DNA of 12,518 bases. Origin: Campylobacterales bacterium (GTDB lineage Bacteria > Campylobacterota > Campylobacteria > Campylobacterales > Sulfurovaceae). Below the pieces are notes generated by a model that was not told the origin of the DNA, made no database searches, and saw only the letters and a program-made list of their open reading frames with translations. The stretch covers positions 1 to 12,518 of the forward strand of contig JAFGWQ010000019.1 of the NCBI GenBank assembly GCA_016937075.1, given 5' to 3'. Made by a program: the position numbers and the translations under genes. Position 1 is the stretch's first letter. Each line of letters starts with the position of its first letter. Of this stretch, positions 1 to 7,139 are shown in pieces.

Positions 1-1142
1 TCTCCAACGCCGAGATAACTATGCGCGACCGGCACATAATATGCTTTACTTTCATCCACGCAAAAACTAAAGCCTACCAAACTTGCCTCTTTTGTATCCA
101 ACCCTGTAGTTTCTGTGTCAAATGCTACTATGGTCTCTCTTGTAAGCTTTGATATTACTACTTCGAGTTTCTCTACTGTATCTAAAGTAATGGCTTCAAA
201 TTTAGATATTGAAGATTGATTGTTTGTTTGCGGTTTTTCGTTTATAGTTTTTGATGCTATTGCATTATTTGATGCCAAACCGTTACCATTCATCCCGGCT
301 TTTTTAATAGCTTGTTTCATTTCATATTTTTCAAATTCACTTGCCAAAATGGATAAATAGTTTCTATCCTCAAACCTATACTTGTCCCAGTTACAATTTT
401 CTATAACATCAGTTTTCATGGTTACAAGCTCTCTAGACAAAAAAGCTTGCTCTTTGCCTTCTAATAATAGCTTTTGAATGCGCGGTGTACCTGCATTTTG
501 TATATCTTCATATATAGCTTCTAACGTATGATAACGATTTATAAGATCACTAGCACCTTTTTGTCCTATACCTTTGATACCAGGGACATTATCCGAGCTA
601 TCGCCCAAAATGGCTTGGAAATTTGTAAAGTCGCGCGGACATATGCCAAATTTAGCCACACATCCTGCTTCATCTATGTCAACTTTTTTTACTGAATCAT
701 GAAGTACCACTATGCCATCATCTATGAGTTGATATAGGTCTTTATCATGCGATATGATACGCACCTTGATTCCGTCTGCTTTTGCTTTGGCTGTGATTGT
801 GGCAATTATATCATCGGCTTCATATCTATCCAATGCTAGACTGGCAAACCCCATCTTCTCAATCCATTCTATAGCTATAGGAAGTTGAAGCGTCAGATCT
901 TCCGGTGGCGGCTGGCGGTTTGCTTTGTATCCGCTATATAATTCATTACGAAAAGTATCCCCTTTGCTATCCAGTGCAAAAACTATATAATCAGTACTAT
1001 GATTACGATGAAGGGAATCTATAAGATTAATAAAACCAGTAAGTAATCCGGTAGGAAACCCTTCAGTATTTCGCAATGGCGGTAATGCATAATAAGAGCG
1101 AAAAAAGAAACCGAAAGTATCTATTATAGTAATTGTAGTCAT
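1..1142 (-). CDS. polA: DNA polymerase I, N-terminal part (runs off left edge)
   Basis: The reading frame opens at an ATG at 1142 and stays open for 380 codons to the window edge, so the polymerase domain (normally a further 500 or so residues) is outside. DNA polymerase I fills gaps after excision repair and removes Okazaki primers. Visible domains: a 5'-3' exonuclease/FEN domain (about residues 1-285) with the acidic metal ligands expected for the family (D8 in IDTFG, D58, the EADD motif at 108-111, D133/D135 in SHDKDL, D181/D184 in GDSSDNVPG) and the helix-hairpin-helix GIKGIGQKGA. A short low-complexity linker (about 285-312, rich in N, A and S) follows. Then a 3'-5' exonuclease domain starts, with the FDTET motif at 341-345, so the proofreading motif looks intact. 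An AAGGAA ribosome site sits about 9 nt before the ATG. uvrA lies upstream on the same strand. The start and family are secure. Confidence 0.96.
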   Translation of the reverse strand, partial: MTTITIIDTFGFFFRSYYALPPLRNTEGFPTGLLTGFINLIDSLHRNHSTDYIVFALDSKGDTFRNELYSGYKANRQPPPEDLTLQLPIAIEWIEKMGFASLALDRYEADDIIATITAKAKADGIKVRIISHDKDLYQLIDDGIVVLHDSVKKVDIDEAGCVAKFGICPRDFTNFQAILGDSSDNVPGIKGIGQKGASDLINRYHTLEAIYEDIQNAGTPRIQKLLLEGKEQAFLSRELVTMKTDVIENCNWDKYRFEDRNYLSILASEFEKYEMKQAIKKAGMNGNGLASNNAIASKTINEKPQTNNQSSISKFEAITLDTVEKLEVVISKLTRETIVAFDTETTGLDTKEASLVGFSFCVDESKAYYVPVAHSYLGVG

Positions 1143-1191
1143 AAAAAAAGAGTTCCTTCTTTGTATTGTTATTTAGAATACTCAAATTTTT

Positions 1192-1218
1192 AGCAGACCA
1201 ATCTTGAATCGGTCTGCT
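1192..1218. repeat. Inverted repeat in the uvrA-polA gap
   Basis: AGCAGACC (1192-1199) and GGTCTGCT (1211-1218) form a perfect 8-bp stem around an 11-nt loop. On the plus strand it is followed by only four T; on the minus strand, the direction of uvrA and polA, it is followed by AAAAATTTGAG. It is therefore a poor intrinsic terminator for uvrA. If the TATAAT at 1251-1256 drives polA, the hairpin would lie in the polA leader about 50 nt before the start codon. Its role is unknown. Confidence 0.55.
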
Positions 1219-1250
1219 TTTAAGAGATTTGTTCTGTTTTGTAGTTTTTA

Positions 1251-1256
1251 ATTATA
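1251..1256 (-). promoter_or_regulatory. Candidate -10 box for polA
   Basis: A perfect TATAAT on the minus strand, just after the uvrA stop codon, in the context CGATATAATTAAAA. Transcription would begin near 1244 and give a polA leader of about 100 nt. No convincing -35 box is seen, which is common in Campylobacterota. The match may be chance in AT-rich DNA. Confidence 0.4.
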
Positions 1257-1258
1257 TC

Positions 1259-1278
1259 GAGTTTTATCTATAAAACTC
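1259..1278. repeat. AT-rich palindrome spanning the uvrA stop codon
   Basis: GAGTTTTA (1259-1266) and TAAAACTC (1271-1278) form a perfect 8-bp stem with a 4-nt loop. The loop and stem include the last uvrA codons and the TAG stop at 1268-1270. No T-run follows on the minus strand, so it is not a standard terminator, but it could protect the 3' end of the uvrA message. Confidence 0.4.
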
Positions 1279-4084
1279 CATCTTCTTTTGAGAGATATTC
1301 CCCTGTGTAACTGCCGGTTTGCTTATAATTTTTCGCCAATTGTTCCGGCGTACCGGTTGCTATTATGAGTCCGCCTTTATTGCCGCCTTCTGGTCCCATA
1401 TCTATAAGATAATCTGCATTTTTAATCATATCTAAATTGTGTTCGATTACTATTACGCTATTGCCAAGTTCTACCAAATGATGAAGCACACCGGTGAGTC
1501 TATCGACATCGGAAAAATGAAGTCCGGTTGTAGGCTCATCTAATATATATAGTGTATTACCTGTATCTTTACGGCTAAGCTCTTTACTTAATTTTATACG
1601 TTGAGCTTCACCGCCGCTCAAGGTTGTAGCATTTTGCCCTAATTTAATGTATCCAAGCCCTACAGCTTCAAGGGTACGTAATTTTGTGGCGATCATGGGT
1701 ACTGCTTTAAAAAATTCAAGAGCCTGCGTTACGCTCATATCCAATACGTCGGCTATATTTTTACCTTTGTACATTACTTCTAGTGTCTGCGCATTATATC
1801 TCTTTCCTCCACAAGCATCACACTGCACCATAACATCCGGCAAGAAATGCATCTCAATTTTTATCTCTCCATCTCCTTGGCATTTTTCACATCTGCCGCC
1901 TTTGACATTGAAAGAAAATCTTCCTACTTGGTATCCTCGTATCTCAGCCTCTTTTGTCTTAACAAACAGCTTTCTTATCTCATCCATGATGCCTGTATAA
2001 GTAGCCGGATTGCTTCTGGGTGTTCTTCCTATGGGGTTTTGATCTAGATATATTACCTTATCGAGCTGCTCAAGCCCCAGTATCTCAACGCCATCTACTT
2101 TGGTTACTTTTGTCGCACGGTTTAACATCTCAAGAGCTGTCGGAAGAAGTGTCTGCAATATAAGCGAACTCTTTCCGCTGCCGCTCACGCCTGTTATGCA
2201 AACAAAATTACCAAGAGGTATCTTTGTAGACAATGATGAAATATTATTTATACTGACGTTATTTATCTCTATCCATCTCTCTTGAGGCCTATCGTGAGGA
2301 TAAAATATCTTTTTTCTGCCAAACAGATAATCAGCTGTGAGAGTTTTTGCCTTTTTAAGTTCCGCAAGAGTCCCGGCAAAGATGATCTCGCCGCCATACT
2401 CTCCAGCCCCTGGTCCGACATCGATTATATAATCAGCATTCATAATAGTCTCTTTGTCGTGCTCTACCACAATGACGCTGTTACCTTTGGACTGCAAAGA
2501 TTTCAATGTACGAATGAGCTTCATGGTGTCTCTTTCATGAAGGCCGATACTAGGTTCGTCCAGTACATACATGACCCCGGTGAGTCCGGAGCCTATCTGT
2601 GATGCTATTCTGATCCGCTGAGCCTCTCCGCCTGAAATAGTTCTAGCATCACGGCTAAGAGTTAGGTATGAAAGCCCTACGTCATACAAGAAAAATAACC
2701 TCTCATTGATCTCTCTTAAAATAGGCTCAGCAATTTGTTTTTGCTGCGGGGTCAAAAAAGAAAAATTATTGTCATCTTTGAAAAATTTATAACTCTCCTC
2801 AATAGGCATATCTATAATGGAAGCTATATTGTGATCCCCTATTCTGACGGCCAAAGATGCAGGAGACAAACGGTGCCCATTACATCTATCGCATTTTTTT
2901 TCTGTCATATATTCTGCTAAGTCTCTTTCGTCCTTGAACATATCATAAGCGATCTTTACGATACCGGGCCATTCTCTCTTGATAGGATGATGTTTCCATA
3001 TAAATTTAACTTCTCCGGCACTGCCATAGAGTATCGCTTTCTTTTCATACTCTTGGAGCTCTTCATAGGGAACATTTATATTTATTCCTTGAGATTCACA
3101 AAAAGCATTTAAAAACTTCGCATAATAGCTTTTGTTAAATCCATATACTATCTTAATTGCACCTTTGTCTATACTGAGTGATCCGTCTATAATTTTCTTT
3201 ATATCCAAAACATATCTGATACCAAGGCCGTCACATACATTACATGCACCCTTTGGAGAGTTAAATGAAAAACTTACAGGCTCCAATGGCTCAAAACTGA
3301 TCTTACAATCAAAACATGCCAAATGTTCTGAATAGTGAATATGATGCGACTCCAATCCTACCTCTTCGGGATTAAGTATATCTATCTCCACTTCTCCATA
3401 ACTTTCCTTGAGCGCTTTTTCGACATCTTGGCCTATTCTTTCTCGGCTGTCTTCATTGACAACAACCCTGTCTATGACAGCTTTAATGGTGTGTTTTTTG
3501 GTCTTGCTTAGTTCGATCTCTTCATCAAGACGCACCATTACTCCATCTATCATTGCCCTCACATAACCTTTATGACGTAACGATTCCAACATTTCGGTAA
3601 AAGAGCCTTTTTTCTCTTTGACCAATGGCGCCAAGATGACTATTTTCGTATCAACCGGAAGTTTTAAAACTTCAGCAATGATATCGCTGGCACTCATTGA
3701 CGAGACAGGTTTGCCGCATTGATGACAATACTGCTTGCCTACTCTGGCAAAAAGTAGCCTTATATAATCATATATCTCGGTAATGGTCCCTACGGTTGAA
3801 CGAGGATTTTTAGAAGTAGTTTTTTGATCTATCGCAATTGCCGGAGTTAGTCCTTCGATTTTATCTACCTCAGGTTTGCCTACTTTGCCCAAAAACTGTC
3901 TGGCATAACTAGATAGTGACTCTATATAGCGTCGTTGCCCTTCTGCATAAAGAGTGGAAAAAGCCAAGGTAGATTTACCGCTGCCGCTTAGTCCTGTCAA
4001 TACCACCAATTTATTTTTTGGAATTTCAAGAGAAATATTTTTGAGATTATTTTCTCTTGCTCCAAATACTTTAATACTATTCAT
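1268..4084 (-). CDS. uvrA: UvrA, excinuclease ABC subunit A
   Basis: UvrA is the ATPase that scans DNA for bulky damage as a dimer and loads UvrB in nucleotide excision repair. From the ATG at 4084 the protein has 938 residues, the usual length. It has two ABC cassettes: Walker A GLSGSGKST (31-39) and GVSGSGKSS (632-640), signature motifs ISGGEAQR (about 483) and LSGGEAQR (822), and Walker B VLDEP (507-511) and ILDEP (847-851). Zinc-binding cysteine pairs are intact: C257/C260 with C281/C284, and C732/C735 with C755/C758. Further CxxC pairs lie at 120/123 and 398/401. A TTG at 4090 would add two residues and overlap the preceding stop. The ATG is preferred because it is the stronger start codon and a short AGG lies 6 nt before it. 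The TauE/SafE gene stops 2 bp upstream, so the two are probably cotranscribed and perhaps translationally coupled. Confidence 0.98.
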   Translation of the reverse strand: MNSIKVFGARENNLKNISLEIPKNKLVVLTGLSGSGKSTLAFSTLYAEGQRRYIESLSSYARQFLGKVGKPEVDKIEGLTPAIAIDQKTTSKNPRSTVGTITEIYDYIRLLFARVGKQYCHQCGKPVSSMSASDIIAEVLKLPVDTKIVILAPLVKEKKGSFTEMLESLRHKGYVRAMIDGVMVRLDEEIELSKTKKHTIKAVIDRVVVNEDSRERIGQDVEKALKESYGEVEIDILNPEEVGLESHHIHYSEHLACFDCKISFEPLEPVSFSFNSPKGACNVCDGLGIRYVLDIKKIIDGSLSIDKGAIKIVYGFNKSYYAKFLNAFCESQGININVPYEELQEYEKKAILYGSAGEVKFIWKHHPIKREWPGIVKIAYDMFKDERDLAEYMTEKKCDRCNGHRLSPASLAVRIGDHNIASIIDMPIEESYKFFKDDNNFSFLTPQQKQIAEPILREINERLFFLYDVGLSYLTLSRDARTISGGEAQRIRIASQIGSGLTGVMYVLDEPSIGLHERDTMKLIRTLKSLQSKGNSVIVVEHDKETIMNADYIIDVGPGAGEYGGEIIFAGTLAELKKAKTLTADYLFGRKKIFYPHDRPQERWIEINNVSINNISSLSTKIPLGNFVCITGVSGSGKSSLILQTLLPTALEMLNRATKVTKVDGVEILGLEQLDKVIYLDQNPIGRTPRSNPATYTGIMDEIRKLFVKTKEAEIRGYQVGRFSFNVKGGRCEKCQGDGEIKIEMHFLPDVMVQCDACGGKRYNAQTLEVMYKGKNIADVLDMSVTQALEFFKAVPMIATKLRTLEAVGLGYIKLGQNATTLSGGEAQRIKLSKELSRKDTGNTLYILDEPTTGLHFSDVDRLTGVLHHLVELGNSVIVIEHNLDMIKNADYLIDMGPEGGNKGGLIIATGTPEQLAKNYKQTGSYTGEYLSKEDGVL

Positions 4085-4086
4085 AA

Positions 4087-4824
4087 TCAACCTAAAATTA
4101 ATTTATTTACTGTAATTGCCAATATAATGACATAAAAAATGACCAAAAATTGCTTATAATGTTTGATATGCATTTTATTCATAAGCCAAATGCCTATCCA
4201 TATCCCAACCAAAGAGCCAAGAGCCATCAAGGCTCCTGCTTGAAAATTTATCATCCCAAATGATGATAATGTCACAAAAGACGAAACAGATGTAAACATC
4301 ACATAAAATAATCCGACTGCCGAAGCTTTTTTGAGTGAAAATCCAAGAAAACTAACCAATATCGGTGTCATAAGTATAGAACCGCCAACTCCAAGCATTC
4401 CCGAAAATACCCCTATGATCCCGCCTACAAGCATATATAAAGGACGATTTACAATTTCTTTGTGTGTTGGTTCAGGATTTGAGATAAACAGCTTTACCAG
4501 AGTGAAAATTACCAAAGAGAGAAAAAACCATTCTAGCAATGATGCATTTAGCACTTTAACCAAATATCCGCCGACAACTGCTCCGGCTATTCCTCCGAAA
4601 CCAAAATATTTAATTTCGCCCGCATTGTAGGTTTGATGTTTTCGGTGTATCAAAAAAGCTGCAAATGACCCGACTAGCATTTGCATAACAGAGATCCCGA
4701 TTGCTTCTTTGATACCAAACCCCATATATAGGAGTATTGGCACACTCACGGTGCCGCCGCCTATACCAAAAAGGCCGGAAAGAATACCGACGAAAACACC
4801 AAGTGATATAAGCATTATTTCCAT
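4087..4824 (-). CDS. TauE/SafE family sulfite exporter-like membrane protein
   Basis: A polytopic inner-membrane protein of 245 residues from the ATG at 4824, usual for the TauE/SafE (DUF81) family. Members are linked to export of sulfite, sulfoacetate or other organosulfur anions, but most are uncharacterised. The family's internal duplication is clear: GLFGIGGGTVSVPILL near residue 17 and GMLGVGGSILMTPIL near residue 142 are the matching glycine-rich re-entrant motifs. Each is followed by a block of hydrophobic helices (about 7-8 in total) with a short polar loop around residues 114-127. An AGGAG lies 10 nt before this ATG; a TTG at 4830 is only 4 nt away from it and less likely. The gene runs straight into uvrA with a 2-bp gap. 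The link to repair is unexplained; the arrangement may only reflect operon packing. Family assignment is firm, the substrate is not known. Confidence 0.9.
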   Translation of the reverse strand: MEIMLISLGVFVGILSGLFGIGGGTVSVPILLYMGFGIKEAIGISVMQMLVGSFAAFLIHRKHQTYNAGEIKYFGFGGIAGAVVGGYLVKVLNASLLEWFFLSLVIFTLVKLFISNPEPTHKEIVNRPLYMLVGGIIGVFSGMLGVGGSILMTPILVSFLGFSLKKASAVGLFYVMFTSVSSFVTLSSFGMINFQAGALMALGSLVGIWIGIWLMNKMHIKHYKQFLVIFYVIILAITVNKLILG

Positions 4825-4834
4825 CTGCAATCTT

Positions 4835-4839
4835 CTCCT
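4835..4839 (-). promoter_or_regulatory. Ribosome binding site of the TauE/SafE gene
   Basis: AGGAG on the minus strand, 10 nt before the ATG at 4824 and 4 nt before a possible TTG at 4830. The spacing decides between the two starts and favours the ATG. Confidence 0.6.
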
Positions 4840-4876
4840 AAAAATTTAATTGCCTAGAGCAAAAAAATAAGACAAT

Positions 4877-4882
4877 AGTATA
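4877..4882 (-). promoter_or_regulatory. Extended -10 promoter for TauE/SafE-uvrA
   Basis: The minus strand reads TGATATACT: a TATACT box with the upstream TG of an extended -10 element. Transcription would start near 4870 and give a leader of about 45 nt. No clear -35 is present. It would serve both the TauE/SafE gene and uvrA. No LexA-like operator was recognised next to it by eye. Confidence 0.45.
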
Positions 4883-4889
4883 TCATATT

Positions 4890-4918
4890 TTGTAGTTTTT
4901 GCAGTTTTAGAGTACAAT
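4890..4918 (+). promoter_or_regulatory. Promoter for the patatin-like lipoprotein gene
   Basis: A TACAAT -10 box at 4913-4918 lies 17 bp after a weak -35-like TTGTAG at 4890-4895, in T-rich DNA with T-runs about every 10 bp, the style of Campylobacterota housekeeping promoters. Transcription would begin near 4925, about 45 nt before the ATG at 4970. It is back to back with the minus-strand promoter at 4877-4882, so the two share their upstream DNA. Confidence 0.5.
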
Positions 4919-4969
4919 TGCACATTTAAATTACTCCAGCGGGTAATAAAACATAAACGAGGTTATTTA

Positions 4970-5833
4970 ATGCGAATATTATATACAATTATGATCACAA
5001 TTTCTATCATGCTAACAGGATGCGGTACAAAAGAAGCTGCTCCAACTCAACCCATAGTCAAAAAGAAACCGAAAATTGCTCTTGCCTTAGGAGGCGGGGC
5101 AGCAAAAGGCTTTGCGCACATTGGGGTTATAAAAGTATTAGAACAACACGGGATCAAGCCTGATATCATTACAGGCACGAGTGCGGGGTCAATCATCGGA
5201 AGCTTTTATGCATCAGGAATGAGCAGTATTGAGCTGCAGCAAAAAGCGATGGACCTTGAATCGAATGGACTAATGGATTTCACACTCTCAACAGAAGGCT
5301 TTATCAAAGGTGAAGCGTTACAAAACTTTATCAACAGATCAGTCAACCATAAACAGATTCAAAATCTTAAAATTCCTCTTGGAATAGTTGCAACCAATAA
5401 AGACACGGGTGCAACTGCGGTATTTAGATTCGGCAATACAGGACAAGCTGTCAGGGCAAGTGCAAGTGTACCAAATATTTTTCAACCGGTAAAAATAGGA
5501 AACAGTTATTATGTTGACGGCGGATTGACGCAACCAGTCCCGGTAAACGCGGCCAAGAAAATGGGTGGAGATATAGTGATAGCCGTTGACATATCTGCAA
5601 AACCAAAAAGCGGAGCAAGCGGGCTCTTGTCTACGCTAGACCAAACTATCAATATCATGAGCCAAGTTGCACTCGCAAATGAACTCAAACAAGCCAATGT
5701 TGTCATAAAACCTAATTTAGAAAGGCTAAGTTCGGTTTCGTTTGATTCAAAACATCAAGCAATCCTAGAAGGGGAAAAGGCTGCGATCAAAATGATCCCT
5801 GCAATTAAAAAACTAATTGCAGACTACAAATAA
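4970..5833 (+). CDS. Patatin-like phospholipase, RssA type, predicted lipoprotein
   Basis: A 287-residue serine hydrolase of the patatin family (bacterial RssA/YchK-like), expected to cleave acyl esters of phospholipids with a Ser-Asp dyad. The oxyanion hole GGGAAKG lies at 41-47, the nucleophile elbow GTSAG at 69-73 (Ser71), and the catalytic Asp183 in VDGG. All are intact. The N-terminus is a lipoprotein signal: a hydrophobic stretch ending in the lipobox LTGC with Cys18, then a charged linker (about 19-35) before the catalytic core. The residue after the cysteine is Gly, not Asp, so by the E. coli Lol rule it would go to the outer membrane. That rule is not proven in this group. GAGG lies 7 nt before the ATG. 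The gene is transcribed alone, divergent from TauE/SafE-uvrA, and ends in a strong terminator. Substrate unknown. Confidence 0.92.
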   Translation: MRILYTIMITISIMLTGCGTKEAAPTQPIVKKKPKIALALGGGAAKGFAHIGVIKVLEQHGIKPDIITGTSAGSIIGSFYASGMSSIELQQKAMDLESNGLMDFTLSTEGFIKGEALQNFINRSVNHKQIQNLKIPLGIVATNKDTGATAVFRFGNTGQAVRASASVPNIFQPVKIGNSYYVDGGLTQPVPVNAAKKMGGDIVIAVDISAKPKSGASGLLSTLDQTINIMSQVALANELKQANVVIKPNLERLSSVSFDSKHQAILEGEKAAIKMIPAIKKLIADYK

Positions 5834-5834
5834 T

Positions 5835-5870
5835 TACTCTTAGCAAAAATCGCTAAGAGTACCTTTTTTT
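5835..5870 (+). terminator. Intrinsic terminator of the patatin gene, overlapping the convergent gene's end
   Basis: TACTCTTAGC (5835-5844) pairs perfectly with GCTAAGAGTA (5852-5861), a 10-bp stem with a 7-nt loop, followed by CC and seven T (5864-5870). It starts just after the patatin stop codon. The stem lies partly inside the last codons and stop of the minus-strand DJ-1 family gene. Read on the minus strand, the hairpin is followed only by ATTATTTG, so it may act weakly in that direction too. Confidence 0.85.
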
Positions 5871-6403
5871 ACTACTTCATACGTTTCGTTTCCAACCAAA
5901 GTTTTAATTATTTCCAAGCCAAAACAAATAGCAGTGCCCGGTCCTCTTGAGGTCATTACTTTACCGTCAGTGACTACTTTTTCTTTGTCGGTATAGCCTT
6001 CGTGTCGTATCCGCTCTTCTGTTGTAGGATAAGCAGTATAATTATGGCTAAGCACTCCCGCTACATGAAGTGCGTATGGTGCGGCGCATATTGCGCCTAT
6101 ATATTTATCTTTGGATTTGAATTCTTTCAACAAAGATTGTACTTTTGCGTTTTGGGCAAGCCTATTTGTTCCGCCGTTGCCACCCGGCAGAACTATCATA
6201 TCGTAGTCATATGATGAAACAAGATTTATATCTATTTGAGCCTGTATAACAATACCGTTTGCGCCTGTTACAAGATCGCTTGCAAACTCACCGCCTAGGT
6301 ATGCGATATCGACACTTATCCCGCCTCTTCGCATAATATCTATCAAGTTAACAGCTTCGATCTCTTCAAAACCTTCTGCCAATGGAACAAGAACATTTGC
6401 CAT
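5840..6403 (-). CDS. DJ-1/PfpI (ThiJ/YajL) family protein
   Basis: A 187-residue protein of the DJ-1/YajL branch of the DJ-1/PfpI superfamily. Members act as oxidative-stress responsive chaperones, and glyoxalase or deglycase activity has been proposed and disputed. The nucleophilic cysteine is Cys106 in GAICAAP, with the conserved glutamate at residue 16 in EEIEAV matching human DJ-1 Glu18. PGG at 73-75 and the SRGPGTA segment near 152-158 are also family marks. It has no signal peptide, so it is cytoplasmic. AAGGAG lies 7 nt before the ATG. The gene starts 15 bp after the efp stop on the same strand, so both are probably one transcript. Its last codons form part of the terminator hairpin of the convergent patatin gene, and it ends in a cysteine directly before the stop. 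Old labels such as thiazole biosynthesis (ThiJ) are not supported here. Confidence 0.93.
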   Translation of the reverse strand: MANVLVPLAEGFEEIEAVNLIDIMRRGGISVDIAYLGGEFASDLVTGANGIVIQAQIDINLVSSYDYDMIVLPGGNGGTNRLAQNAKVQSLLKEFKSKDKYIGAICAAPYALHVAGVLSHNYTAYPTTEERIRHEGYTDKEKVVTDGKVMTSRGPGTAICFGLEIIKTLVGNETYEVVKKGTLSDFC

Positions 6404-6418
6404 ACAAAACTCCTTATA

Positions 6419-6985
6419 TTATTTTGCTTTTTCTAGATAAACGCCTTCAACAGTATCTACCTTGATCATCTCACCTTCTAAGATATGAAATGGTACTTGT
6501 ACAACTGCTCCGCTCTCCAAAGTAGCCGGTTTTTTACCGCCTTGGCTATCACCCTTGAAGTTTGGTGGAGTTTCTACAACTTTTAGTACCACGGTTTGAG
6601 GAATTTCAACTGAAATTGCTTTGCCGTTATGAAACAATATATCAGCTTCCATCCCATCGATCATAAAGCTGAATGTATCTTCGCCTACTTGTTCTTTCGT
6701 AAGTCCTATTTGCTCATATGATGTAGTATCCATAAATTGCAAAAACTCTCCATCATCATATAGATACTGCATAGTTTTTTGTTCCAATGCCGGTACTTCA
6801 AATTTATCTCCGGCGTGAACTGTCTTCTCGATCACTTTGCCTGTACCTAGATTTTTTATCTTGGTTCTAACAAACGCAGCACCTTTGCCGGGTTTAACGT
6901 GTTGAAATTCTATTACTCTATATGGGTTACCGTCTATTTCTAATCTAGCGCCTTTTTTAATATCGCCCATTCCTATTGTAGCCAT
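6419..6985 (-). CDS. efp: Translation elongation factor P
   Basis: EF-P enters stalled ribosomes at the E site and relieves pausing at consecutive prolines. The 188-residue length is typical. Three domains are seen: the KOW-like N-terminal domain (about 3-62), the central OB fold (about 67-128) and the C-terminal OB fold (about 130-186). The loop that reaches the peptidyl-transferase centre reads HVKPGKGAA, with Lys34 at the position that is beta-lysylated in E. coli. Arg is absent, so the EarP rhamnose pathway does not apply. Whether EpmA/EpmB exist in this genome cannot be seen here. AAGGAG lies 7 nt before the ATG. It heads a probable two-gene unit with the DJ-1 family gene. Confidence 0.97.
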   Translation of the reverse strand: MATIGMGDIKKGARLEIDGNPYRVIEFQHVKPGKGAAFVRTKIKNLGTGKVIEKTVHAGDKFEVPALEQKTMQYLYDDGEFLQFMDTTSYEQIGLTKEQVGEDTFSFMIDGMEADILFHNGKAISVEIPQTVVLKVVETPPNFKGDSQGGKKPATLESGAVVQVPFHILEGEMIKVDTVEGVYLEKAK

Positions 6986-7010
6986 AACTACTCCTTGTAA
7001 AAATTTATTA

Positions 7011-7016
7011 ATTATA
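7011..7016 (-). promoter_or_regulatory. Extended -10 promoter for efp
   Basis: The minus strand reads TGATATAAT, a perfect TATAAT with the TG extension. T-rich DNA lies upstream and no -35 box is clear. Transcription would start near 7004, giving a short leader of about 18 nt with the AAGGAG site inside it. Confidence 0.65.
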
Positions 7017-7086
7017 TCAAATGGTTGGTTAAAAGAGAGAAAAATAAGTTTTTTGGATCCATTGAGCTAAAGTCCAATCCCAATAA

Positions 7087-7109
7087 ATCCCCGTGTCAAG
7101 CACGGGGAT
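7087..7109. repeat. REP-like GC-rich palindrome between the RND operon and efp
   Basis: ATCCCCGTG (7087-7095) and CACGGGGAT (7101-7109) pair perfectly as a 9-bp stem with the loop TCAAG. It is sharply GC-rich in AT-rich DNA. The core, with its TCAAG loop, resembles the short dispersed palindromes (CCCGTG-TCAAG-CACGGG with flanking GGATCC and TGACG words) found in many copies in various proteobacterial genomes. The flanks here, GGATCC at 7055-7060 and GTGACGAA at 7129-7136, fit a somewhat decayed copy. It lies about 30 bp past the RND operon stop but has no T-run on that strand, so it is not a classic terminator. It could still stabilise the 3' end of the message. Confidence 0.6.
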
Positions 7110-7139
7110 GATGAATATACTTTGAGAGTGACGAATATT

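Noticed and set aside
1192..1221. The uvrA-polA hairpin as an intrinsic terminator of uvrA
   Set aside because: On the minus strand the stem is followed by A-rich, not T-rich, sequence. Only the plus strand has four T, and no plus-strand gene ends there.
1647..2000. A 117-codon plus-strand open frame opposite uvrA
   Set aside because: It is antisense to the well-conserved second ATPase region of uvrA and resembles no family. It is a shadow frame.
4831..4969. A small gene or riboswitch in the divergent gap
   Set aside because: No open frame with a ribosome site and no strong stem was seen; two back-to-back promoters account for the DNA.
7087..7109. The GC-rich palindrome as a classic terminator of the RND operon
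   Set aside because: The position fits, but no T-run follows on the minus strand. A REP-like repeat explains it better.
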